Shown: positions 52,517 through 61,862 of the stretch, piece by piece | Numbering within the stretch: position 1 is the first letter of the stretch | How the letters are laid out: each line of letters starts with the position of its first letter | NCBI RefSeq assembly: GCF_014201375.1 | Contig: NZ_JACHDZ010000001.1 | Span: forward strand, 1,281,206-1,345,205 | Reading direction: 5' to 3' | DNA: 64,000 bases | Origin: Tunturiibacter empetritectus | Lineage (GTDB): Bacteria > Acidobacteriota > Terriglobia > Terriglobales > Acidobacteriaceae | Translations under genes and position numbers: made by a program | The notes under the pieces: model-generated | Databases searched by the model: none | What the model was told of the DNA's origin: nothing | The model's input: only the letters and a program-made list of their open reading frames with translations

Positions 52517-53419
52517 ATGCGTCGTTTTGCCTATCTTTTGCTTCTGGTGATCTTTGTAAGTGTCTCTGCCTCATGCGTAAGCGCATCAACCGACTGTGAG
52601 CGTTGGTTTGTCGCCTATCGCCAGGAGCTGGCGCACTCCCGCCAGATCCAGCGTATCGCTGCTGCAAAGCGCCGCGCCAAGCTGTACGCTCAACGCAAGA
52701 TCCAGCCTCAGCCGAAGCCAAAGCTGATTCCCGCTGTCGCACCTGGCCCTCGCATGACTCGCCCACAGACGCTCCACCGAATCAACCTGGCTTGTGGCGT
52801 TCTACCCGACGGCGGCAGCGACGGGCCGCTCCTTGCAGAGGAGACACCAGGCCCCCTCCACACCGAACTCCCTCTCAATGACGCCATCGATCTCCTGCCA
52901 ACCGGGCTGGGCGAGCCGATCGCCTCCAACAACGTCCCACCGCCTCCTTCCTATGGAGGCGTCTCCCCCGAGCTTCCGCAGGGCGGCCCACCCGTCTATA
53001 CGCCAGTCTTCGGCGGTGGCGACCTGCCTCCCGGCACTCCAGGCAAGGGAGCAACAATACCTCCAAGCTCTCCAGGCACCCCAGGAACTCCAGGAACCCC
53101 CACCTCTCCCGGCACCCCAGGAACCCCGGGCGCACCAGGAACACCCGGCACCCCAGGAGCCCCCGGTACTCCAGGAGCACCAGGCACCCCGGGAGCCCCC
53201 GGTACGCCAGGAACACCCGGCACCCCAGGTACACCTGGAACCCCCGGCGCTCCTGGGACTCCAGGTACACCAGGAACACCCGGCACCCCTGATACTCCCG
53301 GAACGCCCGACACACCTGCTCCACCGGTCCCGGTTGTTCCCGAGCCTTCCAGCTACATCCTCGTCCTGACGGGAGTGGTCGGCGCAGCTGGTGCAATCCG
53401 TCGCAGATTCAAAGCCTAA
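52517..53419 (+). CDS. Collagen-like PEP-CTERM protein
   Basis: 300 residues from [11 protein letters not shown]. Signal peptide (1-24), a basic N-terminal region with two Cys, a Pro-rich middle, about 28 Gly-X-Pro triplets (GTP and GAP, about residues 175-270), then [15 protein letters not shown], a helix and a basic RRRFKA end: a PEP-CTERM tail. The triplets should form a collagen-like triple helix outside the cell, and the tail would be processed by an exosortase not encoded here. The two-codon repeat makes the DNA prone to expansion. The gene overlaps cobA by 4 bases, convergently. Confidence 0.85.
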   Translation: MRRFAYLLLLVIFVSVSASCVSASTDCERWFVAYRQELAHSRQIQRIAAAKRRAKLYAQRKIQPQPKPKLIPAVAPGPRMTRPQTLHRINLACGVLPDGGSDGPLLAEETPGPLHTELPLNDAIDLLPTGLGEPIASNNVPPPPSYGGVSPELPQGGPPVYTPVFGGGDLPPGTPGKGATIPPSSPGTPGTPGTPTSPGTPGTPGAPGTPGTPGAPGTPGAPGTPGAPGTPGTPGTPGTPGTPGAPGTPGTPGTPGTPDTPGTPDTPAPPVPVVPEPSSYILVLTGVVGAAGAIRRRFKA

Positions 53420-54174
53420 GACTGTCCTAAGCCTCTTGTGACCTGCTGCGGCGCTTGAATAGCATTGCCGATCAGCAGGATCACAGGAGCAGGACCCACC
53501 GCGCTATCGTCAAGCTCGGCAAGAGTTGTGCTGTAAACATGCTCATCCGCCGCAGTTGCCTTGCTGATTGCAACACACGGCGTCTCACCGGCGATTCCTG
53601 AAGAGATTAGATCCTCTGCCAACGCACGAAACCTGCGGCCCGGCATATAGATCACCAGCGTGGCGTCCTCCGGCAGAGCTCCCGCCCACTTCGGCGTCAG
53701 TTCCAGCTTCTCCGCCGCATGGTGCGCTGTAGCCAAAATCAGCTTTGAAGCTGCGCTGCGATCTGTCAGCGGCGTCTTTAGTCTAGCGGCCGCAGCAAAA
53801 GCAGTCGTAATGCCGGGGACGATCTCGAACGGAATCTTCGCTCCACGCAGTGCGCCGATCTCCTCGCCCGCGCGCCCAAAGATCAACGGATCGCCGGACT
53901 TCAGCCGCAACACGGATCGGCCCGCCTGCGCCGCCCCCAGCATAAGAACGTGAATCTCAGCCTGCGTAATGCGCGGCTGCCCACACCGTTTCCCGACCGG
54001 TATAACCTCCGCCCCCCCATGGGCCAGCGACAGGATCTCCGCTGAGACCAGATCATCAGGCAGAATCAGGTCCGCTGTTTCAAGTAGTCGAAGAACTCGA
54101 AGGGTAAGCAGGTTCGGGTCACCCGGTCCTGCACCTGCTAAGTAGACGGTTCCTGGCTGAGCAGCAGCGTTCAC
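53416..54174 (-). CDS. cobA: Uroporphyrinogen-III C-methyltransferase
   Basis: 252 residues, GTG start. SAM-dependent methylation of uroporphyrinogen III to precorrin-2. Motifs: [40 protein letters not shown] (Gly-rich SAM region), [16 protein letters not shown] and VIYMPGR. The start overlaps the preceding dehydrogenase stop by 4 bases (gtga), so translation is coupled. Together with that gene it makes siroheme for the reductase at the head of the operon. Confidence 0.94.
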   Translation of the reverse strand: MNAAAQPGTVYLAGAGPGDPNLLTLRVLRLLETADLILPDDLVSAEILSLAHGGAEVIPVGKRCGQPRITQAEIHVLMLGAAQAGRSVLRLKSGDPLIFGRAGEEIGALRGAKIPFEIVPGITTAFAAAARLKTPLTDRSAASKLILATAHHAAEKLELTPKWAGALPEDATLVIYMPGRRFRALAEDLISSGIAGETPCVAISKATAADEHVYSTTLAELDDSAVGPAPVILLIGNAIQAPQQVTRGLGQS

Positions 54175-54812
54175 GATTTCTTCTCGGGGAATGGATTCTT
54201 CAAAGCATGCTCACGGGCAAGCAGGCGGGAGGGGCAGGCCTCATAGCCGCACACCTCACGCTGTGCGAGTTGGTGAAGCAGCCACTTCCGCTCTTCATTT
54301 AGCGGCTCCATCTGTGTCACCTCACGGCGCAGATTCCCGAGGTCGGTCAGCCAGTCGCCGACATCCAAAGGCAGTTGCGAGTTGATCTCTTTGCGCAGCC
54401 TCTGTGCCAGCGCCGGGCTAGCCCCAGCGGTCGAAATAGCAATCTGCAGATCGCCACGCCGCACGACAGAAGGAAAGTAAAAGTCGCAGAACGGGGGATC
54501 GTCGACAGCGTTGCAGAGGAGGTTCTTCTCGGTCGCCTCCCGGAAAACGGCGCGATTTACCACAGGATTATCGGTCGCCGCGACCACAAGGAACTGCCCC
54601 AGCAGATCACCTTCCACGTAATCCCGGCGCAGCCATTCGAGCTCGCCCGCCGCCGCCCTCTCGACCACGTGAGGACGGGCTTCCGGCGCAATCACCGTCA
54701 CCTTTGCGTGAGCCGCCAGCAGCGAGTCGATCTTCGCTTCAGCAAGATTTCCAGCTCCAATCACGATGCATGGCCGGCCGGCAATCTTCAGAAAGATAGG
54801 GAAAAGATCCAT
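54171..54812 (-). CDS. Precorrin-2 dehydrogenase/sirohydrochlorin ferrochelatase
   Basis: 213 residues, the CysG N-terminal/Met8 type. NAD-binding start FLKIAGRPCIVIGAGNLAEAKI, then VVAATDNPVVNRAVFREA and PSVVRRGDLQIAISTAGASPALAQRLR. It oxidises precorrin-2 and inserts Fe to give siroheme. It is 9 bases after the reductase gene and overlaps cobA. The C-terminal tail (CGYEACPSRLLAREHALKNP) is specific to this lineage. Confidence 0.93.
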   Translation of the reverse strand: MDLFPIFLKIAGRPCIVIGAGNLAEAKIDSLLAAHAKVTVIAPEARPHVVERAAAGELEWLRRDYVEGDLLGQFLVVAATDNPVVNRAVFREATEKNLLCNAVDDPPFCDFYFPSVVRRGDLQIAISTAGASPALAQRLRKEINSQLPLDVGDWLTDLGNLRREVTQMEPLNEERKWLLHQLAQREVCGYEACPSRLLAREHALKNPFPEKKS

Positions 54813-54821
54813 GAAACTAGG

Positions 54822-56546
54822 TTACTCTCCCGGCGCGTGGCGGCCGGCGCCGACCGGTGGAGCATCGCGTTCCACAGGATCGATCACCGTACCAGCAAGC
54901 TGGGCCCGCAGGCTATCGTCATCAGTGCGCGCAAAGTAAGCTCGCAGATCTTCTTCCGGCTCACGAGCCTCAAGATACCTCCGCAACAACCGCTCAATAG
55001 CATCCGGAACATCGTCCGCCGCCGCACGATAGCCCAATGGTCGAGCGGTCCGAGCGAACTTACCCACCGCTCCTCCCACGCAAAAATAGAAGGCGTCCAC
55101 CAATCTCCCGTCCTTCTTGATCTTCTTGCCCTCAAGCCCAATGTCAGCGATCCAGTGCTGTCCGCAGCTGTTGGTGCAGCCTGTAACGTGAAGCTTGATC
55201 TGCTGGTCGAAGCCTGGCAGGCGCTCTTCCATCTCACTGACCAGCCACTTCGAAAAGCCCTTTGTCTCTGCAATCGCCAGCTTGCAAAATTCCGTACCGG
55301 TGCACGCGATCGCTCCCCGCCAGAAGGCTGAAACATCCACATGCAACTCCATTCCATTCAGCGCCAACACCAGATCGGTCGTCTTCTCGTTCGGCACATT
55401 GACGATCAGGATATTCTGCATAATCGTCGTGCGAAGTTCTCCGCCTGCATACTGGTCTGCCAACTCCGCCAGTTGGTGGAGTTGCTCCCCTGAGAGGCGG
55501 CCACGCAGCACGCTGGCGCCCACCGACGACAACCCAGCCTGACGCTGTGGCGCGACGCCAATATGATCACGATAAACATCATCGGGAATCACATCCTCGG
55601 TGACCGGGCTCGGATCCAGCTTGTAACCCAGCTTGGCCTCTAAGGCCTCCAGAAAAGACTCCGCAGTCCAGCCATGTCGCATAAATAGATACTTGATTCG
55701 AGCGCGAGTGCGGTTCTCTCGTAGCTCCTGTTGTTCGCGAAATATCTCGGCCGTAGCATGCACAGCCGCATACGCCTGATCCTGCCTAATAAACGCAGGG
55801 ATACGCACCGCAAGGTGAGGTTCCGTCGACAGACCGCCACCCACCCGCAACGTATAGCCAACCTCTTCCTTGCCGTCGATCGTACGTCTGATGGCCGTCA
55901 GCGCAACATCGTTGATCTCCGGGTACGAGCACCACAGCGGGCAACCGGTGACGGAGATCTTGAACTTGCGTGGCAGGTTATAGAACTCGGGATTGGCCGT
56001 GAGTTTGTGCGCAATCTCCACAGCCAGCGGCGAAGCGTCGACAAGCTCGTGTCCATCTATTCCAGCCAGCGGGCAGCCCGTCACGTTGCGGACAACATCA
56101 CCACACGCGCCCTTTGGGCTGAGCCCCACCGCAGTGAGCGCATCCACCACCTCAGGCAATGCCTCAATGGTCAGCCAGTGCAGCTGTATATTTTGCCGCG
56201 TCGTAATATCAGCGAGATTCCGAGCATACCTCTTCGTGAGATCCGCAATGACCCGCAACTGTGCGCTGGTAAGAATCCCGTTCGGCAGGCCGATACGCAT
56301 CATGAAGTACTCGGTCGCCTTCCCCTCGCCGCCGACACCTCCTGTGGCTCCCACACCATCGCCCTGGGTATAGATCCCCCACCACTTGAAGTAGAGGCCG
56401 GCCCACTCCGGAAGAACCGATTCGCGGCCCTCCTTAGCAAACTGACGAACCTCCTCCCACGCCTCCCACGGATTCTTCGCCAGCTTCAAGCGTTCAGACT
56501 TTTGTGCTTTGGTCTCTTTAAGAACGGGTGTGGCTGGTGTGCTCAT
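54822..56546 (-). CDS. Siroheme-dependent sulfite (or nitrite) reductase
   Basis: 574 residues from MSTPATPVLK; aagga lies about 8 bases before the ATG. Two ferredoxin-like repeats and the siroheme/[4Fe-4S] Cys set CTGTEFCKLA and VTGCTNSCGQHW; the N-terminal half has NIQLHWLTIEAL and VTGCPLAGIDGHELVD. By sequence it sits in the ferredoxin-type nitrite/sulfite reductase family. The Cys-rich leader and siroheme genes favour sulfite as the substrate, but nitrite is not excluded. First structural gene of the operon. Confidence 0.9.
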   Translation of the reverse strand: MSTPATPVLKETKAQKSERLKLAKNPWEAWEEVRQFAKEGRESVLPEWAGLYFKWWGIYTQGDGVGATGGVGGEGKATEYFMMRIGLPNGILTSAQLRVIADLTKRYARNLADITTRQNIQLHWLTIEALPEVVDALTAVGLSPKGACGDVVRNVTGCPLAGIDGHELVDASPLAVEIAHKLTANPEFYNLPRKFKISVTGCPLWCSYPEINDVALTAIRRTIDGKEEVGYTLRVGGGLSTEPHLAVRIPAFIRQDQAYAAVHATAEIFREQQELRENRTRARIKYLFMRHGWTAESFLEALEAKLGYKLDPSPVTEDVIPDDVYRDHIGVAPQRQAGLSSVGASVLRGRLSGEQLHQLAELADQYAGGELRTTIMQNILIVNVPNEKTTDLVLALNGMELHVDVSAFWRGAIACTGTEFCKLAIAETKGFSKWLVSEMEERLPGFDQQIKLHVTGCTNSCGQHWIADIGLEGKKIKKDGRLVDAFYFCVGGAVGKFARTARPLGYRAAADDVPDAIERLLRRYLEAREPEEDLRAYFARTDDDSLRAQLAGTVIDPVERDAPPVGAGRHAPGE

Positions 56547-56582
56547 GAGGAGTATCCTTTTGTGTGTGGCAGAAACAAGAAG

Positions 56583-56602
56583 GCCCACCGTATTCAGTGG
56601 GC
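56583..56602 (-). promoter_or_regulatory. Second hairpin in the reductase leader
   Basis: Stem gcccac/gtgggc (56583-56588 with 56597-56602), between the leader peptide stop and the reductase start. On the transcript it is followed by cttcttgtttct. It may be an additional pause, terminator or anti-structure. Confidence 0.5.
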
Positions 56603-56620
56603 GCTGGTGGCTTTGCTAAG

Positions 56621-56646
56621 AAAAAGGAGACTTATCGGGTAAGTCT
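56621..56646 (-). terminator. Attenuator-like hairpin in the reductase leader
   Basis: On the minus strand agactta-cccga-taagtct (7-bp perfect stem, 56640-56646 with 56628-56634) is followed by cc-ttttt (T-run 56621-56625). Its first arm begins right after the last Cys codon of the leader peptide and its second arm contains the peptide's stop codon. Confidence 0.65.
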
Positions 56647-56730
56647 ACAACTCAGGCAAAGGCAACGGCGCACGCAGTCGTGACAACACGTGCGACAAGC
56701 CATTGGCGTAAGCTGAGTCGAACTCACCAT
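56632..56730 (-). CDS. Cys-rich leader peptide (putative cysteine attenuator)
   Basis: 32 codons from ATG 56730, or 23 from ATG 56703, ending at taa 56632-56634. Seven Cys codons fall in the last 21 residues (positions 12, 15, 16, 19, 23, 25 and 28 of the longer form), with several Arg; it is unlike any enzyme fragment. No ribosome site is evident, but promoter-like hexamers place the transcript start at the ATG itself, that is a leaderless message. It lies 85 bases ahead of the siroheme reductase operon and leads directly into a terminator hairpin. Too short for most gene callers. Confidence 0.6.
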   Translation of the reverse strand: MVSSTQLTPMACRTCCHDCVRRCLCLSCRLTR

Positions 56731-56737
56731 AAATCTA

Positions 56738-56766
56738 AGCTTAGTTGTCCCAGGACCACACGTCAA
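56738..56766 (-). promoter_or_regulatory. Promoter of the leader/reductase operon
   Basis: On the minus strand TTGACG (56761-56766, 5/6 of the -35 consensus), a 17-base spacer, and TAAGCT (56738-56743, 3/6 of the -10 consensus). A start about 7 bases downstream coincides with the A of ATG 56730. Confidence 0.5.
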
Positions 56767-56796
56767 GGCCCCTCCGTCTGTCAGCGCACTCATGAC

Positions 56797-57471
56797 TCAA
56801 TCCGCCTCTGCGAGGGAGAGCTTGTGCCGAACATCCGAACCGCGAACCCAGAAGATGACATCTTCGGCGATATTGGTGGCGTGGTCCGCCGCCCGCTCCA
56901 GGTTCCGCGAGATGATGATCGCATTCAACGCCTGCCCACTTACCACCGGATGCTGTTGCATCACCTCAATCAACTCATTCTGCACATCGCGGTTCATATC
57001 GTCGATCTCATCGTCCATCGCAAGCACGGACTCCGCCAGCTTCGCGTCCGCCTCCAGCAACGACTGAATCGCCCGGCGGATCATCACCCCAACCTTCTCG
57101 CCCATATCCGGTATATCGATCGGCAGAGAGATCTTCGGAGAATCATGCAGGTACTGGGTACGCGAAGCGATGTTGGTCGCCTGGTCTCCAATGCGTTCCA
57201 GATCGCCGTTGATCTTAATCACGGACAGAATGAAACGAAGATCGATAGCCATCGGCTGCTCTTTGGCCAGCAGGTCATACGCCATCTCGTCTACGTCACG
57301 TTCCGCCGCGTTGATCGCAGCCTCGATCTCCTTAACGTGGTCGCAAAGACTCAGATCCCCAGTCAGATACGCCTCGAGCGACAACGAAAGAGCCTGCTGT
57401 GACAGAGCTGCCATGGCAAGAAGCTTATCTTTGAGAGCGACCAGTTGCTGTTGAAAGTTGATACGGGGCAT
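56797..57471 (-). CDS. phoU: Phosphate signalling protein PhoU
   Basis: 224 residues in two three-helix bundles with the acidic metal-binding motifs EIEAAINAAERDVDEMAYDLL and MDDEIDDMNRDVQNELI, plus DLERIGDQATNIASR and LERAADHATNIAEDV. It down-regulates Pho signalling through PstSCAB and PhoR. No pst or pho gene is adjacent. It lies upstream of the reductase leader on the same strand. Confidence 0.95.
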   Translation of the reverse strand: MPRINFQQQLVALKDKLLAMAALSQQALSLSLEAYLTGDLSLCDHVKEIEAAINAAERDVDEMAYDLLAKEQPMAIDLRFILSVIKINGDLERIGDQATNIASRTQYLHDSPKISLPIDIPDMGEKVGVMIRRAIQSLLEADAKLAESVLAMDDEIDDMNRDVQNELIEVMQQHPVVSGQALNAIIISRNLERAADHATNIAEDVIFWVRGSDVRHKLSLAEAD

Positions 57472-57588
57472 TCAGGAGACCTTCGATCTGGGAGCGTTCC
57501 ACTATTGTGACGTAAATAAGGCGAAGAGACCAAGGAATATTATGACTTCCGGCTCCACGCATGGTACACAATTCGTGTCACAAGCGGG

Positions 57589-60500
57589 TTACTTGTAAAG
57601 CAGGTAGTTCTCGCGTCGGCGCTCAAAAGTAGCCAGGTCCGTCGCCCAGCCGGCTGCGATCTTACGGGGATCGTCAAGGTTGGTCAGCGCCTGCATCGTA
57701 TCCACATTCGTCACCAGGTACGCAGCCTTTGCCAGCTGAAACTCCGGATAGAGATGGTGCAACGCGCTGAGCAGCTCGATCCCCATCTCAGGAGAGTTGA
57801 AAACAACTCGGTCCGTCACGGTAAAAGCAATCCCAGGGATCGCCTTCCCATGAGAGGGATAGTGATTGGAGTCCTCTGCAACCGCATAGTTAGTCGGTGC
57901 GAAGCTCACTCCAGGAATCTTTCGCGCGGTCAGGTAGGCCGCCAGCTCTGGCGCATTGATGTAGGGCGCGCCAATATGCTCATAAGGTTTGTCTGTGCCG
58001 CGGCCGACAGAGATATTCGTCATCTCAGCCAGGCCCACAGCGGGATAGAGCGTAGCCGCCGTCGGAGTCCGCAGGTTCGGGCTCGGATTTGTCCACTTCA
58101 ATCCCGTCTCATCAAAGTACTGTACGCGAGACCAGTTCTGCATCGGCACCACAACCAGCTGCGCGTGAATGGGAATCAGAATGTTCGGCGAAGTCGGACC
58201 GGGAACCCGCCGTTCGCTGTTGAAGTAGAGAGCAAGCTCCCCGAGAGTCATGCCGTTGCGAACAGGCATCGGCATGTAGTTGTTATAGGACTCGGCCCCT
58301 GCATCAGACACCGGCCCCTGCACCGCCACACCGCCGTTTGGGTTCGGACGATCGAGCAGGATAATCTCAATATGAGCCTGCGCCGCCGCCTCGAGAAAGT
58401 ATCCAACCAGCGCCTCATACGTGTAGAACCGAACCCCCACATCCTGCAGATCAATCACCACAGCATCAAGATTCTTCAGAGACTCGAGGCCGGGATGGCG
58501 CTGCTCAGGCTTCGCGCCATACAGACTCAGTATCGGAAGTCCGGTCGCTGGATCTACATCATTGCCGATCTTCACAGTATCTTTGGTCCCAAGAAGACCA
58601 TGCTCCGGAGAGAACAACGTCTTCAGCTCAACCTCCGGCAGGCTGTGCTGCAAGATGTCGATCGTCCGTCTGCCTTCGCGATCAAGCCCAGTCTGGTTCG
58701 TTAGCAACCCCAGCCTCAGGCGATTGCCGTGACGTTTCGCAGCCTCCGCCAGAGCCTCGAAGTGAGTAGCCTCAAGCACGTCCAATCCCGTGAGCGTCTG
58801 AGCACCAGCAATGGTCGTTGAATGCTCCACGCCAACCCGCATCGCACGAGCCGCAGCAGAGGCCACCTGTCCCCGCAACACTGAGATAGGGGGCGCTCCA
58901 CGCGGATGAATCGCATTCGACAAAATAATGACGAAGCTATCGCGCTCCGGATCCATCCACAGGGATGTCCCAGTAAATCCCGTATGCCCGAAGCTCCCAA
59001 TCGGAAAGACCTCGCCGCGCGGCCGTGAAAACGCCGAGTTGATATCCCAGCCAAATCCCCGCACCGCAACGCCCGTCGTCGTCTTTCCATCTGGAGTAAA
59101 GATCGTTGCGCCAGTCACCGCAGTAGACGGCTGCTCCCGCTCCGTCATCAGCTTTAGCGTTGCTTGGGTCAAGGGAAAGTTACTCGGCCTACCCGCAAGC
59201 CGATCCAACAGCCCCTGGGCAAACAACGCAACATCCGCAGCCGTAGAAAACACTCCAGCATGTCCCGCAACTCCGCCCATCCGCCGAGTCGTCGGATCAT
59301 GCACCGTCCCACGCAGCATCCGGCCAAAGTCAGGATTCGTAGCCGCCGTACCCTGATCGTCATAAGCGGTTGGCGCAATCTGAGGATCGAGTGCGAACGG
59401 GATCCACTTAGGAGGCGGGCACGAATAATCAGATATAGTCACCGCAGTCTGTCCATTTCCCGGTGCACTCTTGGTGAAGTTCGGCCTACCAACAATCGCT
59501 GATCCGGCTGCCTCAAACGATCCGCAAGCCTCAGCGAACGGCAGATATCGCGTATGCGTCATCCCCAGTGGTCCCAAAATATGCTCCTGTGCATACTCTT
59601 CAAGCGGCTGCCCACTGATCTTCTCCACCAGCGCCCCTAACGTGATGAAGTTAATATCCGAATACTTGAAGTGCGTTCCCGGCACACTCTCGAGCGTCGC
59701 ATTCATCGCGCGCCTAATCCCCTCCGCTTTATCCGGAGCAGCCAGCCCCCACGCATCCTTTAGGTCAATATCCTCCGGCAAACCCGAGTAGTGCGTCAGC
59801 AGCTCACGAATCGTAACCGCCTGCTTCCCGTTCACGGCAAACTCCGGCAGATACTTCGCCACCGGATCGTCGAACTGAAGCTTATGCGCCTCATAAAGCT
59901 GCATCACCGCGGTAGCCGTAACCAGACACTTCGTCAGCGAAGCCATATCGAAGACCGTATCTTCCGTCATCGGCTCCAAAGCAGGCTCAAGCTCACGATT
60001 CCCATACGCCTTTTCAAACACCGTTCGTCCATCATGGTTGATGAGCACCACCGCACCCGGTACCTTCTTCGCGCTGATCGCCTCATCCACAAGCGTCGAA
60101 ACCGCGCTGAAGTCGTAGCCCTTATGCGCTTCTACCTGAGCTTCTTCCGCAGCCCCTCGCGATGGAAGCAGAAAGGGAAGCGAGAGCGCGATCACAATCC
60201 CAGCCACCTTAGCCGCAGATCGTTGCGGCTTCCGCGTCGTGCCATCCCCGCGAAACAGCAAGCTACCAACCGACCCAATCACGAACGTAACGATCGAACC
60301 AATCAGCACATACCAGGTGAACGCGATGTGCGGAATCGTAACTGGCCCAACCTTGATCACACCCGGCGAGAGCCACAGCAAAAGATTCAGCCCAAACCCG
60401 CACATCATCCCCAGAATCGCTCCCGTCTGCGTCGCATATCGAGTCAGCGTCCCCAGCAAAAACACACCCAGCAAAGCCCCGTAGGCCACCGAAGCAATCG

Positions 60501-61740
60501 ACAACCCCACCTCCACCACGTGTCCCTTTCCGCCAGCAAACACGCTATACACTGCCACCCCAAACAGCACCAGCGCCCAAACGACTGTGCTCGAGCGCGA
60601 GATCATCATCCGTTCGCGGTCATCCGCCTCCGGCCGCCAATGCATATAGAAGTCCACCACCGTCGTCGAAGAAAGCGAGTTCAACGCCGCGCTCAAATTC
60701 GACATCGCCGCCGCAAGAATCGCCGCCACCAGCAGCCCCGCAATCCCGATCGGCATCTCTCGCACAATGAACGTCGGGAAGATCCGATCAGCCGACGCGA
60801 ACACCGCTGGATGCAGCCCATAGAAGACATACAACCCCACACCGATCAGCAGAAACAGCGTGAACTGCAAAAAAATCACCGCACCACTGGCCAGCAGCGC
60901 CAGCCGCGACTCCCGCAGACTCCGCGCCGCTAACATCCGTTGCACCATCAACTGATCCGTGCCATGCGACGCCATGGTCAGGAAGGTTCCCCCCAGCACA
61001 CCCGCCCAGAACGTATAGCTCTGCGTCAGGTTCAGCGCAAAATGAAACAGCCGAAACTTACCCGCCGCCGCCGCGACGTCGTGTATCTGCGACCACCCCC
61101 CGGGCACATGCGTCCCCAGCGTAAAGATCGCAACCATCGTCCCGCCAATGTAGATCACCATCTGCACCACATCGGTCCATATCACCGCCGCCATCCCGCC
61201 CTCGAACGTATACAGCAGCGTAAGCGCCGAGATAATCCCAATCGACAGCACATCCCGCGTCCCAATCGCGATCCCCACCACGATGCTCACCGCGAACACC
61301 CGCACTCCCTCCGCCGCCGCGCGAGTCAGCAGGAACAATCCCGCAGTCACCTTGTGCAACGTATGTCCAAAGCGCTGATCGATCAGCTGATACGCAGTCA
61401 ACATTCGCCCCTCAAAATATTTGGGCAGAAAGATCAACGCCACCACCACACGGCCCAGCATGTACCCGATCACAATCTGCAGAAACCCGAAGTCCCCCGC
61501 AAACGCCACACCCGGAATGCTGATGATCGTCAGTGTGCTCGTCTCCGCAGAGACGATCGACAGCGCAATCGCCCACCAGGGAATCGTCTGGTCAGCCAGA
61601 AAATAACTGCGCAGCGATCTCGCATTCGGATCTTTCCCGCTCCGAAACCGCAAGCCGAAGAGAGTAATACCGATCAGATAAACGACGATCAGACCAAGAT
61701 CGAAGGGATGAAGACGCGTTGGAGTTACGGCAGCATACAT
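57589..61740 (-). CDS. SSS transporter / AmiE-like serine hydrolase / NamZ (DUF1343) fusion
   Basis: 1383 residues from MYAAVTPTRL. (1) 1-525: sodium:solute symporter with about 13 helices (IPWWAIALSIVSAETSTLT, ASHGTDQLMVQRMLAAR). (2) A further hydrophobic segment near 535-555. (3) About 565-960: beta-lactamase-fold hydrolase with SLTK (near 600), YSDINF and GHTG. (4) About 985-1383: DUF1343, now known as exo-N-acetylmuramidase NamZ (GLLTNQTGLDREG, LFSPEHGLLG, VIDLQDVGVRFYTY, LDRPNPNGG). In Bacillus separate ybbE-like and namZ genes sit in the MurNAc-recycling cluster. Here muropeptide-sugar release and uptake appear joined in one chain. A divergent sugar kinase adjoins. Confidence 0.88.
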   Translation of the reverse strand: MYAAVTPTRLHPFDLGLIVVYLIGITLFGLRFRSGKDPNARSLRSYFLADQTIPWWAIALSIVSAETSTLTIISIPGVAFAGDFGFLQIVIGYMLGRVVVALIFLPKYFEGRMLTAYQLIDQRFGHTLHKVTAGLFLLTRAAAEGVRVFAVSIVVGIAIGTRDVLSIGIISALTLLYTFEGGMAAVIWTDVVQMVIYIGGTMVAIFTLGTHVPGGWSQIHDVAAAAGKFRLFHFALNLTQSYTFWAGVLGGTFLTMASHGTDQLMVQRMLAARSLRESRLALLASGAVIFLQFTLFLLIGVGLYVFYGLHPAVFASADRIFPTFIVREMPIGIAGLLVAAILAAAMSNLSAALNSLSSTTVVDFYMHWRPEADDRERMMISRSSTVVWALVLFGVAVYSVFAGGKGHVVEVGLSIASVAYGALLGVFLLGTLTRYATQTGAILGMMCGFGLNLLLWLSPGVIKVGPVTIPHIAFTWYVLIGSIVTFVIGSVGSLLFRGDGTTRKPQRSAAKVAGIVIALSLPFLLPSRGAAEEAQVEAHKGYDFSAVSTLVDEAISAKKVPGAVVLINHDGRTVFEKAYGNRELEPALEPMTEDTVFDMASLTKCLVTATAVMQLYEAHKLQFDDPVAKYLPEFAVNGKQAVTIRELLTHYSGLPEDIDLKDAWGLAAPDKAEGIRRAMNATLESVPGTHFKYSDINFITLGALVEKISGQPLEEYAQEHILGPLGMTHTRYLPFAEACGSFEAAGSAIVGRPNFTKSAPGNGQTAVTISDYSCPPPKWIPFALDPQIAPTAYDDQGTAATNPDFGRMLRGTVHDPTTRRMGGVAGHAGVFSTAADVALFAQGLLDRLAGRPSNFPLTQATLKLMTEREQPSTAVTGATIFTPDGKTTTGVAVRGFGWDINSAFSRPRGEVFPIGSFGHTGFTGTSLWMDPERDSFVIILSNAIHPRGAPPISVLRGQVASAAARAMRVGVEHSTTIAGAQTLTGLDVLEATHFEALAEAAKRHGNRLRLGLLTNQTGLDREGRRTIDILQHSLPEVELKTLFSPEHGLLGTKDTVKIGNDVDPATGLPILSLYGAKPEQRHPGLESLKNLDAVVIDLQDVGVRFYTYEALVGYFLEAAAQAHIEIILLDRPNPNGGVAVQGPVSDAGAESYNNYMPMPVRNGMTLGELALYFNSERRVPGPTSPNILIPIHAQLVVVPMQNWSRVQYFDETGLKWTNPSPNLRTPTAATLYPAVGLAEMTNISVGRGTDKPYEHIGAPYINAPELAAYLTARKIPGVSFAPTNYAVAEDSNHYPSHGKAIPGIAFTVTDRVVFNSPEMGIELLSALHHLYPEFQLAKAAYLVTNVDTMQALTNLDDPRKIAAGWATDLATFERRRENYLLYK

Positions 61741-61862
61741 TCGTGCCAGTGTATAGCGATAGCCCGCTTGCACGCAGCAGACCGCTCCCATCAAACGCGC
61801 CGAACGAAGGTTGCACCCACAGAGGGTTCCGCGCCCCTGCGCCTGACATATCATTTCAAGCT

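Noticed and set aside
53060..53320. Regular short direct repeats resembling a CRISPR array
   Set aside because: They are in-frame Gly-Thr-Pro/Gly-Ala-Pro codons of the collagen-like gene, with no distinct spacers and no cas genes.
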